NCBI GenBank assembly: GCA_964487565.1
Contig: CAZARN010000028.1
Location: 1-12,317, forward strand
Length of the DNA stretch: 12,317 nt
DNA from: Phil1 sp964487565
Lineage (GTDB): Bacteria; Bacillota; Clostridia; Christensenellales; CAG-138
Direction: 5' to 3'
Position 1 is the stretch's first letter. Each line of letters opens with the position of its first letter. The notes beneath the pieces were generated by a model. It saw only the letters and a list, made by a program, of their open reading frames with translations, was not told the DNA's origin and made no database searches. The translations under genes were made by a program, and so were the position numbers. Below, one piece after another: positions 1 through 6,616 of the stretch.

Positions 1-829
<829 letters not shown>

Positions 830-843
830 TGTTGTTTTCCTCC

Positions 844-1128
844 TTATTCGACTACCGCCAGTATGTCGCTCTGGCGTACTATCACAAATTCATCACCGTC
901 AAGCTTGACTTCGGTGCCCGCATACTTGGAGAATATGACCTTGTCGCCGGCCTTGACGTACATCTTGACTTCCTTGCCGTCCACGGTGCCGCCCGGGCCG
1001 ACCGCGATGACCTCGCTGACGACCGGCTTTTCTTTTGCGCTGCCGGTAAGTATGATACCGCTCTTTGTGGTCTCCTCGGCCTCCACGCTCTTGAGAACGA
1101 CTCTGTCAGCTAAGGGTTTGAGTTTCAT
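844..1128 (-). CDS. groES: Co-chaperonin GroES (10 kDa)
   Basis: Lid of the GroEL/GroES chaperonin; it caps the folding chamber in the cytosol. The product is 94 residues, the usual length. It begins MKLKPLADRVVLK, carries the mobile loop that contacts GroEL (about residues 16-34, around EETTKSGIILTGSAKEKP), and ends with the barrel strands GDKVIFSKYAGTEVKLDGDEF and DILAVVE. The frame stays open for 20 codons further upstream to 1188, but that extension would run back into the CIRCE operator. ATG at 1126-1128 has an AAGGAGG ribosome site just upstream and gives the standard N-terminus, so it was chosen. It is first in the groES-groEL operon. Confidence 0.98.
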   Translation of the reverse strand: MKLKPLADRVVLKSVEAEETTKSGIILTGSAKEKPVVSEVIAVGPGGTVDGKEVKMYVKAGDKVIFSKYAGTEVKLDGDEFVIVRQSDILAVVE

Positions 1129-1174
1129 AATGTGTGTCCTCCTTATGTATGAATGATTTATCAGCTTTATATTG

Positions 1175-1201
1175 TTAGCACTCGTCATTCCTGAGTGCTA
1201 A
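1175..1201 (-). promoter_or_regulatory. CIRCE operator (HrcA binding site)
   Basis: Perfect inverted repeat TTAGCACTC-N9-GAGTGCTAA, identical to the CIRCE consensus in both halves and in the 9-nt spacer. It begins about 5 nt downstream of the predicted groES transcription start. Repressor HrcA should therefore block transcription at low temperature and release it on heat shock. In the transcript the element would also fold as a hairpin in the 5' leader. No hrcA gene is in the window. Confidence 0.97.
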
Positions 1202-1212
1202 ACGACTATTGT

Positions 1213-1241
1213 ATGATAGCGCAACCTTTTTCCCTTTTCAA
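1213..1241 (-). promoter_or_regulatory. Sigma-A-like promoter of groES-groEL
   Basis: On the minus strand, -35 TTGAAA (1236-1241) and -10 TATCAT (1213-1218) are separated by exactly 17 nt; each matches consensus at 5 of 6. Transcription would start near 1206, immediately before CIRCE, the usual layout for HrcA-controlled groESL. An overlapping TACAAT (1208-1213) is a better-looking -10 but would need a 22-nt spacer, so it is less likely. Confidence 0.72.
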
Positions 1242-1279
1242 GCGGATAGTCCAGATTTCACAATTACTCCCCATTTTTG

Positions 1280-1303
1280 AAAAAAAGCCGGTCAAAACGG
1301 CTT
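1280..1303 (-). terminator. Candidate intrinsic terminator on the minus strand in the divergent spacer
   Basis: Read on the minus strand, AAGCCG and CGGCTT form a 6-bp stem around a 7-nt loop (stem arms 1298-1303 and 1285-1290). The stem runs into a tract of T down to 1280. On the plus strand the hairpin is followed by CCCAC, so it would work only leftward. No minus-strand gene ends here; it lies upstream of the groES promoter and may stop antisense transcription from the right. The stem is short, so confidence is moderate. Confidence 0.45.
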
Positions 1304-1343
1304 CCCACGGGACGCATTATCTGATAATATACGAAAAAAGCGT

Positions 1344-1350
1344 AAAGGGG
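1344..1350 (+). promoter_or_regulatory. Ribosome binding site deciding the dCMP deaminase start
   Basis: AAAGGGG lies 8 nt before ATG at 1359. The longer reading from GTG at 1350 would begin inside this ribosome site and have none of its own, so the ATG is preferred. Confidence 0.65.
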
Positions 1351-1358
1351 TGCATGAT

Positions 1359-1817
1359 ATGGCAGAATGGACCAAATGGGACAGGCGTTTCATGGAACTT
1401 GCGAAGACGATCGGTTCATGGTCGAGCTGTTTTCAGGCAAACCGCAAGATCGGCGCCGTGATAGTGCTCAACAAGCGTATACTCACAACGGGCTATAACG
1501 GAGCGCCCGCAGGCGTGACAAGCTGTATGGAGCGGGGCGAGTGTATGCGGCGCAAGCTCGACATCCCCTCGGGCACCAGGCAGGAGCTTTGTTATGCCAT
1601 CCATGCGGAGCAAAACGCCATCATACAGGCGGCAAAGCTCGGCGTTTCCATCGAAGGCGCGACGATGTACTGCACGCATCAGCCGTGCGTCATATGCGCA
1701 AAGATGATCGTCAACTCCGGCATCGCGCGCGTCGTATACGGCGAGGGCTATCCTGATGAATTTGCCGTGAAGATGTTTGATATGGCGGGCGTTGCCCTTG
1801 AAAAATTCGAGGGCTGA
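1359..1817 (+). CDS. dCMP deaminase (ComEB-type deoxycytidylate deaminase)
   Basis: Zinc enzyme of pyrimidine nucleotide synthesis: it deaminates dCMP to dUMP, feeding thymidylate synthesis in the cytosol. The 152-residue product, a normal length, contains the deaminase zinc and catalytic motifs: H82-A83-E84 (in YAIHAEQNAI) and P109-C110-V-I-C113 (QPCVICAKMIV). The GYNGAPAG segment near residue 45 is typical of the dCMP rather than the cytidine branch. Cys24, 56, 62 and 78 might bind a second, structural zinc as in some relatives; this is inferred. The gene is divergent from groESL and convergent with the acyltransferase gene, whose stop is only 13 nt away. The comEB name comes from its position in the Bacillus competence locus, which is absent here. 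Confidence 0.93.
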   Translation: MAEWTKWDRRFMELAKTIGSWSSCFQANRKIGAVIVLNKRILTTGYNGAPAGVTSCMERGECMRRKLDIPSGTRQELCYAIHAEQNAIIQAAKLGVSIEGATMYCTHQPCVICAKMIVNSGIARVVYGEGYPDEFAVKMFDMAGVALEKFEG

Positions 1818-1830
1818 CAGGCCCCGCTGT

Positions 1831-3039
1831 TTATTCCGTCAACCCTTTGATAACGGGCACGGCCAGAACGAATTTCTGCACTTCGCGCGGATTTACCGGG
1901 CGGATGGACGTATAGCGCACGGGATTCGGCACGTCGAACTGCATACCGATGCAAAACGGCAGCTTCACGAACGATGAAAGCGGATACATGAGGCGCACGT
2001 CCTCTCCGTTGCACGTTCCTTCATAAACCAGCTCGTTCCTGTCAAGCGATACCGTGCCGCAGCCCACGTCCGTGCTTTTTACGGTGTTGCTCTCGTCGTG
2101 GAATTGCAGATAGGCACGGCTTGCGATACGGTGATCCTTTGCACACGCGAACTCGCGTCTGATGCTTTCCCGCTCGATATCCACCCATTCGGGCACTGTG
2201 CCCGGTATAATATCGTCCGGCCCCGCGGGATGGAGAAAGCCGAACTCGTCCATGCGTCCGCGGTTGCCGCAGCTTTCGCAGAATATTTCCGCTCCCTTGC
2301 TGTTCATCACATATTCCCTGCCGCAGCGCGGGCACATATAAAGCAGATTGTGCAGCCCCTCCGCCGCGTTTATGTGCGTGAACGGGACCCGCGCGCTCCG
2401 TTGCCAGTCATAATCGTTCACCGCGAGCGCGGCGCATATGCGCCCGTACAGCTCCGCATCGCAAAGCCCGTGCAGCTCGTCGCAGGTCACGGCAACGGGA
2501 ACGACTTCCGCCTCCACGCGCCCGCGGCGTATCACCGGCCCCCACTTGGGCCGCGTGAAATAGCTTCCGTGCGTGCGTATCGCGTATATGGGCACATCCA
2601 TCATCCTGCAAAGGCGCGTTATGTTCTTTTCAGGAGGCTCCGTGCGTCCTGTGCCGTTCACTTCCCCTTCGGGATACACCAAAACGCTCGCGCCGTTCTT
2701 TATTGAAGCGCGCATGTCGCGTATCGCGGCGACGTCCGCGCGGAACTGTTCCTTTTCGATGCAATGGAAAAAGCGCAGAAGCTTCGCAAGTCGTTTATTG
2801 TTGAAAAAATAGCTCGTGACGACTATGTTGAAACGCTTTTTTCTCAAAACCGGCAGCGCGAAAAGAAAATCCAGGTTCGACGAATGGGAGCCCAGCACCA
2901 GCACAGGCCCGTCAGGCAGCTCCGGCCGATCCTCAGGTATCGAATAATTATATAGAAGCTTGAGATACGGCCTCAAAAGCGCGCAGATAAGCCCGTAAAG
3001 CACCGGATTCTGTTTTTTCGTGCTCGCCTGTTTTCGCAT
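1831..3039 (-). CDS. PlsC-family acyltransferase with zinc ribbon and extra C-terminal domain
   Basis: Probable membrane-associated acyltransferase of the lysophosphatidate (PlsC) superfamily, which moves fatty acyl groups from acyl-ACP or acyl-CoA to glycerolipid acceptors. The 402-residue protein has the catalytic H(x4)D motif at His52-Asp57 (SHSSNLDF) and the acceptor-binding motif YPEGEVNG at 122-129, with a hydrophobic stretch around residues 13-30. Unlike plain PlsC (about 240 residues), it continues with a four-cysteine zinc ribbon (Cys236/239 and Cys254/257) and about 140 residues that I do not recognise. The start ATG at 3037-3039 has GGAGAAGG upstream. It lies 32 nt behind the AEC gene and may be last in the arcC-led transcription unit. 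Substrate cannot be told. Confidence 0.85.
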   Translation of the reverse strand: MRKQASTKKQNPVLYGLICALLRPYLKLLYNYSIPEDRPELPDGPVLVLGSHSSNLDFLFALPVLRKKRFNIVVTSYFFNNKRLAKLLRFFHCIEKEQFRADVAAIRDMRASIKNGASVLVYPEGEVNGTGRTEPPEKNITRLCRMMDVPIYAIRTHGSYFTRPKWGPVIRRGRVEAEVVPVAVTCDELHGLCDAELYGRICAALAVNDYDWQRSARVPFTHINAAEGLHNLLYMCPRCGREYVMNSKGAEIFCESCGNRGRMDEFGFLHPAGPDDIIPGTVPEWVDIERESIRREFACAKDHRIASRAYLQFHDESNTVKSTDVGCGTVSLDRNELVYEGTCNGEDVRLMYPLSSFVKLPFCIGMQFDVPNPVRYTSIRPVNPREVQKFVLAVPVIKGLTE

Positions 3040-3071
3040 TTACCTTCTCCATAACTTTTTTTGCCGCGCCG

Positions 3072-4010
3072 TCAGCCCAGCACTAGCATCAGCACAGGTA
3101 CCGCCACAAGGCACAGAAGCGTTGTAAAGCTCATGCCCAAAGCGTTGTATTTTTCATCCGCCCCCGCGATGCCCGATACCACAACGGACTGCGTCATCAC
3201 AGGCATGGCGGATTCCACCGCGAACACGCTGCGCGCGGCGGCCGGCACGTTGAATATAAGGCACATCGCGAATATGAGCGCCGGACAAACGAGGAACCTC
3301 ATGCCTGTTGCCGCCCATATTCCCCTGTCCGGGCGGAGGTTTTTCAATCCCGTTTCATATATCACGAAGCCCACGTAAAGCAGCGCAAGCGGCGTTACCG
3401 TCGCCCCCATATACGAGCAGAAGGACGACACGAGATGCGGCAGCGTGACGCCGCAAAGCAGCAGCACGATCGCCGCGGCCAGCGCGACGAGCGGCGGCGA
3501 AACGAGCTTTTTCAAGCCGTCAAGCAGCGTGAATTTCTTCTGCGAATTGCCGGAGCGATATATCACTAAGCAGCCGAGCGACCAGAACGCCGCCGTGTTC
3601 ACCACATAATAGAACACGAGATAAGGTATTCCCGCGTCGCCGAAAAGCTCATAGCATATCGGATATCCGACAAAAAGCGAATTTGAAAACGCGCACATCA
3701 CCACAAAACCGCCGAAACGCTTTTGCGGTATTTTGAGCAGCTTGCCCATACCGTATGCAAGCGCGAAGGTTATGAGGTTGAAAAGCACGGGCACCGTGAG
3801 CAGCACGCCCGCGTTTTGCAGCATCTCCCGCGTGAAGTTTGAGAATACATTGCCTATGCACATGCACGGCACCGCGATATTGATGAGGAACTTCGTCACA
3901 AGCGACTTTTGCTCGCTCTTCATCCATCCCGCGCGTCCGAACACATAGCCTACCGTTATCATCATCAGTATCAGCAGCACCGCCGATATCGAATTCCACA
4001 GTTCTTCCAT
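3072..4010 (-). CDS. AEC-family (auxin efflux carrier-like) transporter
   Basis: Integral membrane secondary transporter of the AEC family, whose bacterial members move small organic acids such as malate or malonate. The 312-residue protein is of usual length and is hydrophobic throughout, with about ten membrane segments. Family marks are the N-terminal segment with GYVFGRAGWM, the mid-protein CAFSNSLFVGYPI (the N-x-x-F-x-G-x-P type motif), and the C-terminal block ESAMPVMTQSVVVSGIAGAD followed by the last helix. The start ATG at 4008-4010 has only a weak GGGG ribosome site. A 72-nt gap with a strong hairpin separates it from the DUF1015 gene upstream, so its expression may differ from that of arcC. 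The substrate is unknown; a carboxylate would fit the family. Confidence 0.88.
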   Translation of the reverse strand: MEELWNSISAVLLILMMITVGYVFGRAGWMKSEQKSLVTKFLINIAVPCMCIGNVFSNFTREMLQNAGVLLTVPVLFNLITFALAYGMGKLLKIPQKRFGGFVVMCAFSNSLFVGYPICYELFGDAGIPYLVFYYVVNTAAFWSLGCLVIYRSGNSQKKFTLLDGLKKLVSPPLVALAAAIVLLLCGVTLPHLVSSFCSYMGATVTPLALLYVGFVIYETGLKNLRPDRGIWAATGMRFLVCPALIFAMCLIFNVPAAARSVFAVESAMPVMTQSVVVSGIAGADEKYNALGMSFTTLLCLVAVPVLMLVLG

Positions 4011-4037
4011 TACAGTCGTTATCCCCGTCCATATGCC

Positions 4038-4063
4038 GCGGGGCGGACTCGCATCCGCCCCGC
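4038..4063 (-). repeat. GC-rich 10-bp hairpin between DUF1015 and AEC genes
   Basis: GCGGGGCGGA (4038-4047) and TCCGCCCCGC (4054-4063) are perfect inverted repeats around a 6-nt loop. No T tract follows on either strand, so it is not a standard intrinsic terminator. It may be an attenuator, an mRNA-stabilising 3' structure of the arcC-DUF1015 message, or a processing site. Confidence 0.7.
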
Positions 4064-4082
4064 AGCCTGTTCATGTTGTGTT

Positions 4083-5429
4083 TTATCTTGATATTTTTCT
4101 GCACTCAAGGTAAAAACGCTTCTCGTTTGCTTCGCCCATCGAGAAGGTCTTGCGCGGAAGCGCCCCGTCGAATATCACGGTGCGGAAGAACGCGCTCTTC
4201 TCCATCGGAGGCAGCAGGAAGCCCATGTTGCCCTGCTTGCGGCCAAGCTCGAGCACAACGTCCTCGCCGTGGATATAGTCTATCTCCGCGCCCTGCATTT
4301 CCTTGAGCATCACGTCGAGCGCGCTTTGCAGCGTGCCAACCTCAAGCTGCGCCGCGGGTGCGGTGACCTTGAAGAAGCCAAAGCCTTCCTTTATCACGAA
4401 GGGCAGCACATGCACGTTCGCGCCGCAGGCGGTCTTTGCCGCGGCGTCGCACTCCGCCTTGGAGGCAAAAAGCTCCATCGTGCAGCCGCCGTTGTCCGCG
4501 CCGAGCTTTTTCTCAAGCCACGCGGCGGCCTTTTTCGCGTCAAGGCCAAACAGCACGCGGTGTATGGGTTCAAACACGATGCCCTCGTCATGCACGTTCT
4601 CAAGCTCGACCAGCGCGAAGCGCGCGGGATGATCCTCGCGCTCCTCGGGCGTAAGCGTCGCCTTGAGGTTTTCCCAGTTGGCCTTTGCCGTCGCAAAGGA
4701 ATGGTTGCCGTCGCCCATCGCAAAAAGGAGAGGCGCCTTGTCGCAGCCGTATTTCCTGTTGAAGGCCGCGGGATCCGCAAGCGCTTCAAGCGCGCGTAGC
4801 GCGGCGTTGATCTTCGCCTCGTTGGAGACGAACCAGCCCTCGATATGGCCGCCGTTCTGCATCAGCTCGAAATCATACGCCTTGCACTTCGGGCAGACCG
4901 AGTCCGCTATCGGTTCGATCACGGTACGCTCCGGATCGTCGATGAGCACGAGGATATGCGGAAGCTCAAGGGGAGCGTCCTTCCTGATGCGAAGACGAGG
5001 GGGTATGCGCTCGACGATCGTGCCTTCCGTCGCGCGGATAAGCGTGGTCGAGCCCTTTGAATAGTCGTAGTTTTCAAGATCAAGCGCGACGATGAGACCG
5101 TTGCGGCTCCTTCCGCCCACGCTGCGGCGCACGAACATCAGTCCGCGGCCTTTGCTTTCAAGCACGCCGCTTTTCATGTATTCCTTCATGGTGGCGTTGA
5201 TCTTCTCGATGCGCTCCGCTTCGCCCGGCTTGTTGAGATACATTTCCGGCAGCATCAGGCGCAGCGTCGAGGGCGCGTCGCCCACGATCTGTTCCGTCTT
5301 TTCCCAGTAATCCGGCTGAGAGGTATACTGGTCGCACGCAACGACCGCCCACTTGGTCATGTCCGTGCCCTCGCGGGGCAGCAGCACCTCGGGCACCTCG
5401 ACGCCCGCGGTATTACGATAGTCGCTCAT
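4083..5429 (-). CDS. DUF1015 family protein
   Basis: Conserved protein of the DUF1015 family; I do not assign an enzymatic function. The 448-residue product has normal family length, begins with a PEVLLPREGTDMTKWAVV segment, and carries the hallmark MGDGNHSFATAK at about 238-249. It ends in the typical PRKTFSMGEANEKRFYLE block. A CPKC pair at 179-182 is visible. It appears soluble, without a signal peptide. The start ATG at 5427-5429 is preceded by GGAGGAG; the frame is open 20 codons further upstream, but that extension would run into the arcC gene and has no better ribosome site. It follows arcC by 28 nt and is almost surely cotranscribed. As I recall, related genes elsewhere often lie near serine biosynthesis genes; none are here. 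Confidence 0.9.
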   Translation of the reverse strand: MSDYRNTAGVEVPEVLLPREGTDMTKWAVVACDQYTSQPDYWEKTEQIVGDAPSTLRLMLPEMYLNKPGEAERIEKINATMKEYMKSGVLESKGRGLMFVRRSVGGRSRNGLIVALDLENYDYSKGSTTLIRATEGTIVERIPPRLRIRKDAPLELPHILVLIDDPERTVIEPIADSVCPKCKAYDFELMQNGGHIEGWFVSNEAKINAALRALEALADPAAFNRKYGCDKAPLLFAMGDGNHSFATAKANWENLKATLTPEEREDHPARFALVELENVHDEGIVFEPIHRVLFGLDAKKAAAWLEKKLGADNGGCTMELFASKAECDAAAKTACGANVHVLPFVIKEGFGFFKVTAPAAQLEVGTLQSALDVMLKEMQGAEIDYIHGEDVVLELGRKQGNMGFLLPPMEKSAFFRTVIFDGALPRKTFSMGEANEKRFYLECRKISR

Positions 5430-5457
5430 GGTCTCCTCCGTATCTTTTGTTGTTATG

Positions 5458-6399
5458 TTATTCCAGCGTGGTGCCGGCGCGGCCTTCAAGCGCGTCGACC
5501 GCCTTGTCCAGCGATGTTATGATGGCCTTCCTGCCGGGCTTGCTTTCAACGAACTTGAGCGCGGCCTCGATCTTGGGAAGCATGGAACCGGGCGCGAAAT
5601 GCCCCTCGGCCATATAGCGTTTGGCGTCCGCCACAGAAAGAACGTCCAGATCCTTCTGATCCGGCTTTTTGAAGTTGATGCTGACCTTTTCCACGGCTGT
5701 CAGTATGACGAGAGCGTCCGCGTCGATATCCTCGGCAAGGCGTTCGCTTGCAAGGTCCTTGTCGATGACTGCCGCGGTACCCTCAAGCTCGCCCGCGTCG
5801 TTGCGCACGACAGGTATGCCGCCGCCGCCGACCGTGACCACGATGAAGCCCGCCTTTATGAGCGTCTTCACGGCGTCAAGCTCGATGATCTCCTCCGGCA
5901 TGGGGGAAGCGACCACGCGCCTCCAGCCGCGGCCGGCGTCTTCCTTCATGATATAGCCCTTCTCCGCGGCGATGCGTTTGGCCTGTTCTTCGGTGTAGAA
6001 TGGGCCGATGGGCTTGCTGGGATTCTTGAATTTGGGGTCGTTTTTGTCGACCACGACCTGCGTCACAACGGTGACGACCTTCTTGTCGATACCGCGCGCG
6101 CGCAGCACCTTCGAAAGGCCCTGCTGTATATGATATCCGATCATGCCCTGGCTCATCGCGCCGCAGACGTCAAAGGGCATGGCGGGCGTTGACTCGCTGT
6201 CAGAAGCTTCGTTTTGAAGCACAATGCGGCCAACCTGCGGCCCGTTGCCGTGGGCGATGGTCACGTTGTAGCCTTTTTTGACTATGTCCGCGATATACTC
6301 GCTCGTTTTTTCAACCACATTAAGCTGCGCCGCCGCGGTTGCGGGCTTGCCCGCCTCCTGCAATGCGTTTCCGCCCAGCGCGATCACGATCTTGTTCAT
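5458..6399 (-). CDS. arcC: Carbamate kinase
   Basis: Catalyses the reversible transfer of phosphate from carbamoyl phosphate to ADP, giving ATP, carbon dioxide and ammonia. It is the energy-yielding last step of arginine, agmatine and ureide catabolism, in the cytosol. The 313 residues match the family length. Motifs are KIVIALGGNALQ at the N-terminus, AHGNGPQVG at 49-57, AMSQGMIGYHIQQGL, VVTVGGGGIPVV, VIDKDLASERLAEDI and GSMLPKIEAALKF. The frame is open 35 codons further upstream to 6504, but ATG at 6397-6399 has AAGGAG at good distance and gives the standard start. No arginine deiminase or ornithine carbamoyltransferase is adjacent. Its divergent neighbours are a metal importer and XdhC, which recalls ureide/purine gene clusters such as E. 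coli yqeA-yqeB. Confidence 0.95.
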   Translation of the reverse strand: MNKIVIALGGNALQEAGKPATAAAQLNVVEKTSEYIADIVKKGYNVTIAHGNGPQVGRIVLQNEASDSESTPAMPFDVCGAMSQGMIGYHIQQGLSKVLRARGIDKKVVTVVTQVVVDKNDPKFKNPSKPIGPFYTEEQAKRIAAEKGYIMKEDAGRGWRRVVASPMPEEIIELDAVKTLIKAGFIVVTVGGGGIPVVRNDAGELEGTAAVIDKDLASERLAEDIDADALVILTAVEKVSINFKKPDQKDLDVLSVADAKRYMAEGHFAPGSMLPKIEAALKFVESKPGRKAIITSLDKAVDALEGRAGTTLE

Positions 6400-6426
6400 T
6401 CGGTTTCTCCTTAAATAATGATCTTT

Positions 6427-6451
6427 CTGCATATATTCAACCCATATGCAG
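6427..6451 (-). promoter_or_regulatory. Inverted repeat in the arcC leader (candidate operator)
   Basis: CTGCATAT (6427-6434) and ATATGCAG (6444-6451) form a perfect 8-bp dyad with a 9-nt centre. It starts about 5 nt downstream of the predicted arcC transcription start near 6456, a position suited to repressor binding; an RNA hairpin in the leader is also possible. It resembles no operator I can name with confidence. Confidence 0.5.
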
Positions 6452-6462
6452 TCTATGATGAT

Positions 6463-6491
6463 AGTATATCCGCGCCTTTTGTGCGCGTCAA
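6463..6491 (-). promoter_or_regulatory. Sigma-A-like promoter of arcC
   Basis: On the minus strand, -35 TTGACG (6486-6491) and -10 TATACT (6463-6468) are separated by exactly 17 nt; each matches consensus at 5 of 6. The predicted start near 6456 gives a leader of about 56 nt before the arcC ATG. Confidence 0.75.
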
Positions 6492-6530
6492 CACCGCGAC
6501 GCAAATTATCCGTTTTGATCCCGGCGCCGA

Positions 6531-6559
6531 TTGACCGTTCGCCCGCGAGGGTTTATAAT
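6531..6559 (+). promoter_or_regulatory. Sigma-A-like promoter of the six-gene ABC transporter/XdhC operon
   Basis: -35 TTGACC (6531-6536) and a perfect -10 TATAAT (6554-6559) are separated by exactly 17 nt. The predicted start is near 6566. The -35 boxes of this promoter and the divergent arcC promoter are about 40 nt apart, so both could be regulated from one shared region. Confidence 0.82.
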
Positions 6560-6567
6560 GCAGATAA

Positions 6568-6591
6568 CGTTATTCTTTTAAAAATATAACG
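6568..6591 (+). promoter_or_regulatory. ModE-like dyad operator (candidate molybdate-responsive site)
   Basis: A 24-bp dyad with arms CGTTAT and ATAACG and matching inner TTTTAAAA; 10 of 12 paired positions agree. Its length and arms fit the ModE site as I remember it, CGNTATATA-N6-TATATNNCG: the right half matches nearly fully, the left half less well. It spans about +3 to +26 of the predicted transcript, where a bound repressor would block transcription. A shorter overlapping palindrome, ATAACGTTAT, lies at 6564-6573. No modE gene is in the window, so the regulator is inferred. Confidence 0.5.
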
Positions 6592-6600
6592 CATGTTTTT

Positions 6601-6609
6601 GGGAGCGGG
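6601..6609 (+). promoter_or_regulatory. Ribosome binding site deciding the permease start
   Basis: GGGAGCGGG lies before ATG at 6617. The in-frame ATG at 6593 has only A/T-rich sequence upstream and abuts the operator dyad, so 6617 is preferred. Confidence 0.6.
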
Positions 6610-6616
6610 TCAACTG

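Noticed and set aside
1129..1188. Longer groES start upstream at 1188
   Set aside because: It would place coding sequence into the CIRCE operator and give a non-standard N-terminus; the downstream ATG has the AAGGAGG site.
1304..1343. Plus-strand promoter for the dCMP deaminase gene around GATAAT (1323-1328)
   Set aside because: The -10-like box has no credible -35 at 16-18 nt upstream, so it is too weak to list.
1818..1830. Terminator between the convergent dCMP deaminase and acyltransferase genes
   Set aside because: Only a 4-bp stem around GGGC/GCCC is possible and no T tract follows.
5428..6192. 254-residue plus-strand frame opposite arcC
   Set aside because: Antisense shadow of carbamate kinase, whose motifs are intact along the whole length.
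6400..6504. Longer arcC reading from 6504
   Set aside because: It would cover the arcC promoter and leader; the GGNA-type N-terminus starts at 6399 with a good ribosome site.
6560..6616. Molybdenum/tungsten cofactor riboswitch in the operon leader
   Set aside because: The leader is only about 50 nt, too short for the known Moco riboswitch, and shows just the A/T-rich dyad.
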